Below, piece after piece: positions 18,173 to 26,300 of a stretch of DNA of 64,000 nt (positions are counted from its first letter, which is position 1; each line of letters begins with the position of its first letter). A program made the position numbers and the translations under genes. Location: NCBI RefSeq assembly GCF_001305965.1, contig NZ_JXQC01000003.1, positions 2,105,643 to 2,169,642 of the forward strand. The letters are read 5' to 3'. The notes beneath the pieces are model-generated. The model made no database searches. It was given only the letters and a program-made list of their open reading frames with translations, and had not been told where the DNA came from. The stretch comes from Erythrobacter sp. SG61-1L (lineage in GTDB: Bacteria > Pseudomonadota > Alphaproteobacteria > Sphingomonadales > Sphingomonadaceae).

Positions 18173-18355
18173 GGCGCCGTACCCCTGAGAACACCGTCGA
18201 GCCGCTTCCTCGATGTCCGGCTCGCCTCAAACATCGGCCTGGCGATGGTGACCTTCCTCTCGCTGCTCCCGCAGGGCATCCGGCAAAACTATGCCAGCAT
18301 CAAGCATAGCTACGCCTATGCACGTTCGGCGGAGTTCATCCATCGGGGAACATGA
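18173..18355 (+). pseudogene. Remnant resembling the C-terminus of nitric oxide reductase subunit B
   Basis: A stop-to-stop frame without a start reads FLDVRLASNIGLAMVTFLSL, then LPQGIRQNYASIKHSYAYAR and SAEFIHRGT before TGA at 18353. The hydrophobic helix and the YARSAEFI ending look like the last transmembrane helix of NorB/NorZ-type haem-copper nitric oxide reductases. Everything upstream is missing. I am only moderately sure of the family, and the remnant has no start or ribosome site. Confidence 0.45.
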
Positions 18356-18481
18356 AGACTTCGAGCCAATCGCCGCAGAGCTAAAGAACGGCGGCGGCGC
18401 TATGCCGCCCGCGGACGACCCTAGGACAGGTTCCGACGACCTGATCAGGCACCGTCAACGACGGTTTTGTTGGCGAGCGCG

Positions 18482-18742
18482 TCAGTCGAGGGTTTCGACA
18501 AGCTCCGCGATTTCGAAGGCGAAGCTCTTCCATCCACGCGTCCGAGCAGCTTCTTCGGCTGGCACACGTTTGCGGCGAGCCTCGGCAAGCGAACGAGTAT
18601 GTCCCCAAAACACTTCTGTCTTACCGTTTTCGAGCTCGGCCACAATTCGCCAGTAGTGGGTGAAGCGGTCAGACGTCGGCCCGATGGTCTTCACATAGCC
18701 GTCAGGCATAGTCGCAGTGAGATACCGGCGCCTTTTCTTCAT
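18482..18742 (-). CDS. Hypothetical protein, 86 residues
   Basis: Begins MKKRRRYLTATMPDGYVKTI and holds two clear parts: a basic N-terminal segment with an aromatic centre (DRFTHYWRIVAELENGK) and an Arg-rich helix (SLAEARRKRVPAEEAARTR). No membrane segment, no signal peptide, no recognised domain. The frame is open further upstream to a TTG at 18877, overlapping the monooxygenase end, but that extension looks non-coding. Located in a scarred region between the norB-like remnant and the monooxygenase; it may be cargo of an old mobile element. Confidence 0.5.
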   Translation of the reverse strand: MKKRRRYLTATMPDGYVKTIGPTSDRFTHYWRIVAELENGKTEVFWGHTRSLAEARRKRVPAEEAARTRGWKSFAFEIAELVETLD

Positions 18743-18873
18743 TGGCGTCCCATTCTCCGAACTCTCTTTCAACGCAAGACGGGTGATTACCTCTCCAACC
18801 TGGATGTACCGCAGCAAGCGGACAGACGAAAAGCGGCGGGAAACGACAACATCGCGGCCGAATTTCAAGGCAT

Positions 18874-19962
18874 TCAAGGCCTGCGAGCCGCTTGGACAAA
18901 GTCCTGACTGATCCGCTGCCCTGACAGCCCCAGCCTGCGCACATCTGGCAGTCTGGAAACTTCATAAGATCGCAATGCCGCAACCGGGTCGGTCCGTAAT
19001 GCCGCACCATCAAGAAACCGGGCCAGGGCCATTGCGTCTTCAGCGGCGGTCGCAAAGCCATTCCCTGTCATGGGGGTGCAGACATGGGCCGCATCGCCGA
19101 CCAGACACATCCGTCCGGAAGCAAGGCGATCAGGCACATATTCCACGACCGGCGTCCCCAGCACGGCCTTGCGCGCGATGCATTCCAGGATCGCCTCGCG
19201 CCAGGGAGAGGGCCAGTGACACAGGGCCAGGAGCGCCAGTTCCTCGAACAAGGCATCCGGCATATTGGCCGGGCGAAGCGAATGCCGCACAAGTGTGCCT
19301 TCGACAGCGCCGGTCTCCCGCAGAATGTCGTTGTGACCGGCGTCATACCAGCCCCAGCCAATTCGCCGGCGCCCACGCTCGACACCGCCGTCAGCGGCGG
19401 TCAGGGGGAAGCCGAGCAGCAGGTAGGGACCTGCCTCCAGAAACTCGAGGTGCGGCGGAAAGCGAACGGAGAGCGCTGATTCTTCCGCAAAGCCCACCCA
19501 GGCGAGATAATGTGCGAAAACGGCATCGGGGCGTTCGGGGCACATTTGCCGCCGAACGACGCTCTGATAGCCATCCGCGCCGACCATCACTGACCCTTCG
19601 AACCGCCGATTGTCGGAAGTCAGCGCCCAGACATGCCCGTCATCCTGACCGACCAGTTCAACCCGGGCATTCTGCAGAATCTGGATTCCAGCTTCTTCAG
19701 CCGCGATCCGCAATCCGCGATAGACGGACTGCCATGCCTGAATGCCGGTAGCTAGAGTGGCTGCCGCGTGACGCCGCCCGGTCAATTGCTCGAGCAGTCC
19801 ATGACCGACCTGCAAAGCTGCTCCCGTCCGGTCGGTATCGTTCGAGCGCTCGAGCAGCGTGACTGACAGTCCGTGCCGGGACAGCGCGAGCCCAGCCATG
19901 AGGCCGGCCAGCGAACCGCCTACGATGAGTATGTCACTGGCCTGGCCGTGAACGGAGAACAT
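18874..19962 (-). CDS. FAD-dependent monooxygenase (UbiH/PheA-like aromatic hydroxylase family)
   Basis: 362 residues. The N-terminal Rossmann motif DILIVGGSLAGLMAGLALSR binds the ADP part of FAD, a central VGADGYQSVVRRQ matches the DG motif of class A flavoprotein hydroxylases, and CLVGDAAHVCTPMTGNG is the second FAD motif (GDAAH). These enzymes hydroxylate aromatic or quinone substrates with NAD(P)H and O2. The protein is shorter by ~20 residues than many relatives but all three motifs are present, so it is probably active. Its start overlaps the stop of an upstream small frame (TGATG) in what must have been an operon, now cut by IS elements at ~20400. A broken copy lies at 8732-9225. Confidence 0.88.
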   Translation of the reverse strand: MFSVHGQASDILIVGGSLAGLMAGLALSRHGLSVTLLERSNDTDRTGAALQVGHGLLEQLTGRRHAAATLATGIQAWQSVYRGLRIAAEEAGIQILQNARVELVGQDDGHVWALTSDNRRFEGSVMVGADGYQSVVRRQMCPERPDAVFAHYLAWVGFAEESALSVRFPPHLEFLEAGPYLLLGFPLTAADGGVERGRRRIGWGWYDAGHNDILRETGAVEGTLVRHSLRPANMPDALFEELALLALCHWPSPWREAILECIARKAVLGTPVVEYVPDRLASGRMCLVGDAAHVCTPMTGNGFATAAEDAMALARFLDGAALRTDPVAALRSYEVSRLPDVRRLGLSGQRISQDFVQAARRP

Positions 19963-20219
19963 CAGCTTTTAAGCGTGACCCAGACTTCAACAGGCGCGAT
20001 GAACTTCCCGGGTGCAGGCTTGCCGACGTGTACGCGATCAGCTGTTACCAGCTCACCTGTGGCGAGATTGAAACTGATCCATGGCTTCGGCATCCGGCCG
20101 AAGGTCATTTTCTGGATCGGCTGGCCAGTGGCCGAATTCATGATCGTTGCGATAACACTCATGCGCGAGCCGATAGCCATCGGAAGAGGGATCGGTCCAG
20201 TACGATCATAATCGTTCAC
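19962..20219 (-). CDS. Hypothetical protein coupled to the monooxygenase
   Basis: An 85-residue frame from a GTG at 20219, ending in TGATG overlap with the monooxygenase start. The stretch from GSRMSVIATIMNSATGQPIQ to KFIAPVEVWVTLKS is protein-like, with beta-strand character. The frame is open further up to 20630, but that part is antisense to an IS. The product is not recognised, and it may itself be the 3' part of a larger gene broken by a frameshift, because the neighbouring frame at 20282-20400 is also protein-like. The start is uncertain. Confidence 0.4.
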   Translation of the reverse strand: MNDYDRTGPIPLPMAIGSRMSVIATIMNSATGQPIQKMTFGRMPKPWISFNLATGELVTADRVHVGKPAPGKFIAPVEVWVTLKS

Positions 20220-20281
20220 ACGGAACGAGTGGGCAACCAGTCGCCCTTCGCCGCCTGGTCGACTGCTCGATTGCGGCGGCG

Positions 20282-20400
20282 TCAATTCACCCGATAGACC
20301 GACAGCCGCACCGTTGGCCCGACCTTTCCACCGGTCGCAAGAAATAGCGCGCGGTTGACCCAGTTGTCCGCCGTCAGCGCCAATGGCACAGATTTGAGGT
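20282..20400 (-). pseudogene. 3' fragment of a gene cut by an IS element
   Basis: A frame ending at 20282 reads LALTADNWVNRALFLATGGK followed by VGPTVRLSVYRVN and stop. Its upstream part is replaced at about 20400 by the left end of an IS3-family element, so only the last ~38 codons remain. The family cannot be recognised from this tail. It probably belonged to the same operon as the FAD monooxygenase. Confidence 0.45.
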
Positions 20401-20449
20401 TGTGGTTTAAGGAGGATCTGGGCTTCGTCGCAGTGACGAAGGAACGAAG

Positions 20450-20821
20450 ATGAAGCCCAGATCCTCCAATGCAAAATCGCCGACGAAGGCCCCTGCAGAG
20501 CAGGTGGTGAAGGACATACTGCGCCAGACCCGTCGCCACTTCTCGGCCGAGGACAAGATCCGCATCGTGTTGGAAGGCCTGCGAGGCGAGGACAGCATTG
20601 CCGAGCTGTGCCGCAAGGAAGGCATCGCACAGAGCCTGTATTACACCTGGTCGAAAGAGTTCATGGAAGCGGGCAAGCGGCGCCTGGCGGGCGACACCGC
20701 CCGCGCTGCGACCACAGGCGAAGTGCAGGACCTGCGCCGCTAAGCCCGTGCCCTCAAGGAATGTGTGGCCGATCTGACGCTGGAAAACCGCCTGCTGAAA
20801 AAAGCATGATCGCGGATGGGG
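20450..20821 (+). pseudogene. IS3-family OrfA with a nonsense codon
   Basis: Starts MKPRSSNAKSPTKAPAEQVV and has the helix-turn-helix DKIRIVLEGLRGEDSIAELC / KEGIAQSLYYTWSKEF. A TAA at 20741-20743 interrupts the frame after LRR; without it the frame would continue ARALKECVADLTLENRLLKK, the usual zipper. The A6G stretch before the orfA end (AAAAAAG, near 20798) is the type of site where IS3 elements make a -1 frameshift to produce OrfAB. Confidence 0.75.
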
Positions 20822-20831
20822 GCGACGAAGA

Positions 20832-20924
20832 ATGAGGTATCCCGCATCCGAGAAGCTCGAGATCATCCGGATCGTTGAGCAGTCGCACCTGCCCGCCAAG
20901 CGCACGCTGGACCAGCTCGGTATC
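20832..20924 (+). pseudogene. IS3-family OrfB, only the N-terminus left
   Basis: MRYPASEKLEIIRIVEQSHL followed by PAKRTLDQLGI is the normal start of the transposase OrfB partner of element A. The DDE catalytic domain is missing: after codon 31 the sequence passes into the reverse strand of element B. Confidence 0.8.
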
Positions 20925-21056
20925 GTCATCCCGCTGCGACCGGTAGCGCATGCTCTTCCGGTCAGCGCCTATGACACGACACGCCCGCCGCTCGCTCATC
21001 CCCAGGAAGGCCCGGAGACGCGCGACCGCCTCTCGCTTGGCAGCGGGCGTCACCAA
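20925..21056 (-). pseudogene. IS3-family OrfB (element B), N-terminal part
   Basis: MVTPAAKREAVARLRAFLGM, then SERRACRVIGADRKSMRYRS and QRDDDTEL, the normal OrfB N-terminus (HTH-21 region). It is cut directly after DTEL at the junction with element A; the DDE core is absent. Confidence 0.8.
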
Positions 21057-21315
21057 TTTTTGCGAGAAGATCCTTCAGGCCGGCGTTGTCCGGCATAGCT
21101 TCCGCCAGCAGCCGCTTGAGCTTGGCGTTCTCGTCCTCGAGCGCCCGCAACCGCTTTGCGTCCGAAACCTCGAGCCCGCCATACTTGGCCTTCCAGTTGT
21201 AGATCGTCGCTTCCGACACACCATGCCGCCGAGGCAGGTCAGCGGTCTTCACACCCGCCTCGGCTTCCTTCAACACGCCAATGATCTGCTCTTCCGAAAA
21301 CCTCGTTCGCTTCAT
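20962..21315 (-). pseudogene. IS3-family OrfA (element B), frameshifted end
   Basis: MKRTRFSEEQIIGVLKEAEA, then the helix-turn-helix HGVSEATIYNWKAKYGGLEV and the zipper RLRALEDENAKLKRLLAEAM. The usual OrfA end LLAKNW-stop is changed because the A-run near 21060 has five instead of six A, so the frame runs on into the orfB region. This could be a mutation or a natural slippage site for making OrfAB. Confidence 0.75.
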
Positions 21316-21399
21316 CTGTCCGTCCTTCCAATGGGCCGGACTCTAATCAGGCTTGGAGGAAAATCAGGGGGGCACGTCACAATCAGCCACCGGGAACGA

Positions 21400-21498
21400 A
21401 CGGACATGAGAGTGCCGGCCGATATCCGGGAACAGTACCGCCTTAGCTTGAGGAGCTACGGTCATCCGAGAATGGCGATTGAGCTCAATAAGAAAGGA
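21400..21498 (+). pseudogene. Small fragment of a third IS3-type transposase
   Basis: The + frame DIREQYRLSLRSYGHPRMAI followed by ELNKKG resembles the region before the DDE core of IS3 OrfB (SLxSYGRPRMTEEL). About 30 codons survive between element B and the end of the TpsB gene, which it touches. Confidence 0.55.
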
Positions 21499-23317
21499 AC
21501 AGCCGGGCCTGTACGGTCCAGTCTCCCGCCCGGGTTTCGCGCGCGGAAGACAGGGCGTGCCCGGCAGCGAGGCTGGCCTGGACATGGCTGCCATGCCGAT
21601 AGTCCAGCCCGGCGCCTATCCCGGCGAGACTGCTCTTCTCGGCCTCGACATGGCCAAGCAGGCCATCATAGCCGTAATTGTAACCAAACCCGAGATCGAG
21701 AAAACCGTAGGGAGACAGATCATCCTTGAAGCCACCCGCCATATTCCTGCCGAACAGAGAGAAACTGGGCAGGCATACCTCGTTGCGCCAGTAAAAACCC
21801 CGATCCACACTGGCATCTTCCAACACATAGCCGCGCGTGGCGGACATGCCCCCAATTGCCAGTTGACTGGTATCGGGCAAGGTGCGGGTGCCCAGCAATC
21901 CGCTGAACTGCGTCACATAGGCAAGGCCGCCCGGCAGGCGCGTCAACCGCCCAAGGTCAAGCGTGGCATAGGCGTAATTGGCTCGATCCACACGCCCCGA
22001 GCTATAGGCATTCCAGTTCGCCGCGCTATTGCCGCCCAGAACGCCGCCGGGATTTCCCACCACCCGCGCCAGCACCGTAGTGCGCCCATGCGCATCGGCA
22101 CGGTTCATCGCCCAGCCGAACACAAGCTCGAACTGGTCGGCATTGGCCCCGCCGATATCGGTGCCGTCAAAATAGCTCCTGCGCGAAACGTGGCGGCCGA
22201 CTGCACCGATCATCAGATCGCCCAGATAAGTGCCCGGTAGAATATTTGAGAGCGCAGTCCGATAGATTACCGGAATTTCCAGAACCTCATTCGTGAAGGC
22301 AAAAGTCGCCGGATCGCCATTCTGCCGCGTTGCCACATAGTTGGGCGCAATCTCAAGGCTCTGGCGCGCAGCCAGCGGCATCACTAGGCGTGCAGCCTGG
22401 CTGAAATAGCGGGGTGAAGACGCTCCGCTAGCGATGCTTCCGGGAGCCGACCAGAAATCGTCGCTGCCGGTTGCCTGATAAGAAAGAAAGCTGTTGCCAA
22501 GGCTCGGCATCCCCGCCCCAAAGCCCGCGAAATAACGCTGGCGGCCGGTTGCGCCCGTGCCGGTATTAGACCAACCGGCGAAGATTTCCCAAGGTTTGCG
22601 CGGCGCCACTTCCAGCGTCAGCGCCGTCTCCCCGGCCTGATCGCCGGGCGAGAACACACCCTGCACGGAACGGTAGGGATAGCGGTTGAGCCAATCGAGA
22701 TCTTCCTCCAGTAGATCGGCCCTAATCCGCCCGCCATCCGCGGTGCGAACCTGGGAGAGCACACCGTCCTCGCTGCCGGCTTTCGCGCCATTGGTGGTTA
22801 CCTTGCCATAGCGGAATTCACTGACCTGCAATTGCACCACGCCGCTCGTCACTTCCTGCACCGGCAACGTGATGGCCACGAAAGGATAGCCCGCCTCGCG
22901 ATAGACCCGGGCAATTGCCGCCTGCATGTCACCGATCAACTTCGCGCTGAGAGGCTGGCCGATATAATTGGAAAGCGGGCCGGCCACGCGTTCTGCCGAC
23001 ATGGCACCGATGGCACTAATGGTCACACCGGTGGGAGGGCTTGCCTCCACCTGTTCCTTGGGCCCGATCAGGCGAATGCCGCTGACAGTGACGCCCAGCG
23101 GCGTTGCATCCCTGCTCGCACCAAGCTGTTCCGGCGCCAGCACTACACCGCCATCACCCTGGGCTGGCGGCGGCAGATTGCGTTCGATCACCTGCGCCTG
23201 TGCGGAGGAAGCCAGAAACGCAGCACTGGTACTGGCGCAGAGCAAGAGCGCAACCGTCAGCCGAGGAACCCGCGTCAAAGACAGCACAGCGGATTTAGGG
23301 AAAACAGGCATGGTCAT
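21485..23317 (-). CDS. Two-partner secretion transporter, TpsB (ShlB/FhaC/HecB family)
   Basis: 610 residues: signal peptide through ASSAQAQV, a Pro-rich linker, a POTRA-like domain (about 120-200, with AIARVYREAGYPFVAITLP), and a C-terminal 16-strand barrel. The motif GGMSATRGYVLEDASVDRGFYWRNE is of the conserved VRGY type of the FhaC loop 6. The protein ends in an aromatic residue (ARLFLSY), as outer-membrane barrels do. It exports the partner encoded directly upstream; the ATG overlaps that gene's stop (ATGA). The 3' end touches an IS remnant but the last residues look genuine. Confidence 0.92.
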   Translation of the reverse strand: MTMPVFPKSAVLSLTRVPRLTVALLLCASTSAAFLASSAQAQVIERNLPPPAQGDGGVVLAPEQLGASRDATPLGVTVSGIRLIGPKEQVEASPPTGVTISAIGAMSAERVAGPLSNYIGQPLSAKLIGDMQAAIARVYREAGYPFVAITLPVQEVTSGVVQLQVSEFRYGKVTTNGAKAGSEDGVLSQVRTADGGRIRADLLEEDLDWLNRYPYRSVQGVFSPGDQAGETALTLEVAPRKPWEIFAGWSNTGTGATGRQRYFAGFGAGMPSLGNSFLSYQATGSDDFWSAPGSIASGASSPRYFSQAARLVMPLAARQSLEIAPNYVATRQNGDPATFAFTNEVLEIPVIYRTALSNILPGTYLGDLMIGAVGRHVSRRSYFDGTDIGGANADQFELVFGWAMNRADAHGRTTVLARVVGNPGGVLGGNSAANWNAYSSGRVDRANYAYATLDLGRLTRLPGGLAYVTQFSGLLGTRTLPDTSQLAIGGMSATRGYVLEDASVDRGFYWRNEVCLPSFSLFGRNMAGGFKDDLSPYGFLDLGFGYNYGYDGLLGHVEAEKSSLAGIGAGLDYRHGSHVQASLAAGHALSSARETRAGDWTVQARLFLSY

Positions 23318-26300
23318 GGCTCAACTGAAACCCTGATCGATCCGCCGCGAGGCAGGTTGTCTGGATGGGGACGGAATGCGCAGGCACTCCAAAATTGGGC
23401 GGTGCAGCCGCCGCGAAACACAATGTTCCCCGGCGTGGCCAAGTCATCGGGAAGCAGGAGTTTCAACGTGCGCGAAGCATGGCGGGCGATCACCCACTCA
23501 TCCCGCAACCTGCTCTCCAGAAATGGCCCCGCCACCGGATCGGGAACTTCTGGAGTGGCGCGCGGCAGAACGGCAAAGGCGCCGTCGACATAGGAGAAGA
23601 CGTAGTTCCCGCTAGCCGCACCGGAGAGCACACCTCCTGAGGCGCTGGTGGTATAGCCCGTGCCGACATCCGAAGCGGAGGTGGCATCCGTCGATGTCAG
23701 GACGCCAGAGAGCAGCGCATCGGTCTGGCCGTTCTTCCACCCCGAAACCGAATAGCCAATGCCCGGTACCGCATCGCCATAGACCATGCTCGCATCGCCA
23801 GCCGTCACAATCAGCGTCGCAGGCGTGACGCTCAAGGCGCCGTCGACATAGGAGAAGACGTAGTTCCCGCTAGCCGCACCGGAGAGCACACCTCCTGAGG
23901 CGCTGGTGGTATAGCCCGTGCCGACATCCGAAGCGGAGGTGGCATCCGTCGATGTCAGGACGCCAGAGAGCAGCGTATCGGTCTGGCCGTTCTTCCACCC
24001 CGAAACCGAATAGCCAATGCCCGGTACCGCATCGCCATAGACCATGCTCGCATCGCCAGCCGTCACAATCAGCGTCGCAGGCGTGACCTTCACATTCGCG
24101 CCAGCATAAGTGATCGCATAATTGGAGGAGGCCGCCAGTGTGCCTTTAGTGATGGCATAATCGCCGACATCGGAAGACGAGTTCACGCTGCTGGCGAGCG
24201 TGCCAGAGAGTGTGTCGTTGCCGTAAAGCTGGCCGCTGGTCAGCGTGTATGTCAGGTCAGGAGTGGCGTCGCCATAGGTCATCGACTTGGCATCCGCAGT
24301 TATCGTCAAGGATGCGGGATCGATGGTGAGCGTCCCGGCGTTCAAGCTGATGTCATAGCCGAGCTGACCGGAATAGAGGCCCGACAGGACGAGGTCAGCG
24401 CCTGAATAGCTGCCGGCATTCGCGCCAGAAGCAATGTAGGTCGCCGTACCCAGGATCAGCGTCGGATCGTGGCCTGCCGGATCGTAGACCAACGTGCCGA
24501 CATCGCTGGAGGTCGTGGTTGCGTCATAGGATTTCGTGCCGTCGCCGCCGGTAATGGTGAGGCCGGTCATGAAGCCGCGCAGCAATGGGGCGGTGTTGCC
24601 TTCATATATGCGCCAGAGCGACGATGTTCCCCCTTCGTCGTCTATGCTCCAGCCGGCCTCGGTGAAGGGATCGAGATTCATCATCTCGGATGTTGTCAGC
24701 CCGGTGGCGTTGCCGGCCGTGCCGGCGCCGATCCCGGAGGTTTTTCCGCTGGTGGTCTTGTTCCAGAAATTGGCCTTTACCGCACCGCCGACGAGGTCGG
24801 AATTGCTGCCGATCAGACCGCCTGCCGAGGAAGTGCCGTTGACCTTGCCGGAGGCGTAATTGTTTGCCACCCCGCCGGTCGCGCCGGAATTGATGTAATT
24901 CGTGCCGATCAGACCGCCGAGACTGGACGAGCCCGTTACCGATCCGGTCGCGTAATTGTTGGTGACGGAAGTGGCATAGGTCGAATTCAGAGAATTCGTG
25001 CCGATCAGTCCGCCCACACTGGACGAGCCGTTAACAGCTCCGGTAGCAAAGGATTGGGAGACATCGCCATAGCTATTGTTGCCGACGAGCCCCCCTACGC
25101 TGGCAGAACCGGTGACGGCCCCAGTGGCATAGCTGAGCGTGATCGTACCTCCATTGGCATTGGTGCCGACAAGGCCGCCAATACCGCCGATCACGGCGCC
25201 GCCGCCGGTCACCCTACCCGTGGCATGGGAACCGCTGATCGTCCCGGCATTGATCCCGGCGAGACCGCCCACGGCGAAGCTGGCGCTGGTGGATACGGCA
25301 CCCGTGGCGTAGCTGTCCGTGATGCTGGCGGCTGTCGCATTGCTGCCCACCAGACCGCCCACATCGGCACCGCTCGCAGTGATCATCCCGGTGGCGTAGG
25401 ATGATTTGATCGCGCTCGATTGGTTGGAACCGATCAGCCCGCCGGCAAAGGCGTAGACCAGCCCGGCACCGGTGATGGCCGCAGTCACATCTCCAGTATT
25501 ATAGACGTTGCTGATCGTCCCGCCCATGGTACTGCCCGCAAGCCCACCGACATAGGAAAGCCCCCGGATCTCACCACCGACCAGCCCCAGATCGCGGATA
25601 TTGGCGCCGTTGGTAAAGCCAAACAGGCCGACATAGCTGGTGGAGGCACGATTGATGGTAAGGCCGGTGATCGTATGCCCCTGCCCATCCAGCGTTCCGG
25701 TGAAGCGAGTGGTGGTGTTACCCAGCGGGACAAAGCCGGAAGCGCCCCAGATGCCGCTATACGAGCCGTTGCCATTTGCGGTGAAGGCGCCAGTCAGGTC
25801 CAAATCGGTGCCCAACCGATAAGTTCCGCCAAGATCCATCGAAATCAGTTGCAAGGCCGCATCGGTGGCGATCACACTGGAATGTTCGTTCCGCAGCATC
25901 GGGCGCGTGTCGCCATCGATCATCACCCAGGTCCCGGTGAAGTCGAAGCCGGTATAGCTCGCCTGCGAACGGGAAACTCCGCTGATATCGACTGCCGATC
26001 CGTCTATCCCGCTATTCGCATCGGCGCTGCCGATTGCGGCGGCTATGCCGGAACTGGCCGCATCCCAATAAGCGTTGGTCAGACTGATAGCGGCAGAAAT
26101 GGGGCTGGAACTGGCCACTATGCCGATCAGCCCGCCCGTGGCCGATGTGCCGGTCACGCTCCCGCTGGCATAGACATTGGTCAGGCTGATCGGGCTCGCA
26201 TCGTCAATACTCCCGATCAACCCGCCCGCTTGTGCTGAACTGGATACCGAACCGGTGGCGTAGGAATTGGAAATGGCGCCTTCGTAATAGGCCCGCCCCA

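Larger units (their letters stand above)
20401..20924 (+). mobile_element. IS3-family element A, left part
   Basis: It contains orfA (from 20450) and the first ~31 codons of orfB, then stops at 20924 within orfB, where it is fused to a second element in opposite orientation. The left end is placed near 20401 where the interrupted host frame stops; no target duplication can be shown because the right end is lost. Confidence 0.75.
20925..21379 (-). mobile_element. IS3-family element B, left part in opposite orientation
   Basis: On the minus strand the element begins at 21379 (TGACGTGCCCCCCTGATTTT, its terminal repeat), carries orfA from 21315 and then the first ~40 codons of orfB, and ends at the junction 20913-20924. 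So two different IS3 elements face each other, both without their transposase catalytic parts. Confidence 0.8.

Noticed and set aside
19962-20630. 222-codon frame upstream of the monooxygenase as one gene
   Set aside because: The first ~135 codons are antisense to IS3 orfA and out of character; only the last part is protein-like.
24469-26238. Long + strand frames inside tpsA
   Set aside because: Gly/Asp/Ala-rich mirror of the repeat-rich TpsA; no start signal.
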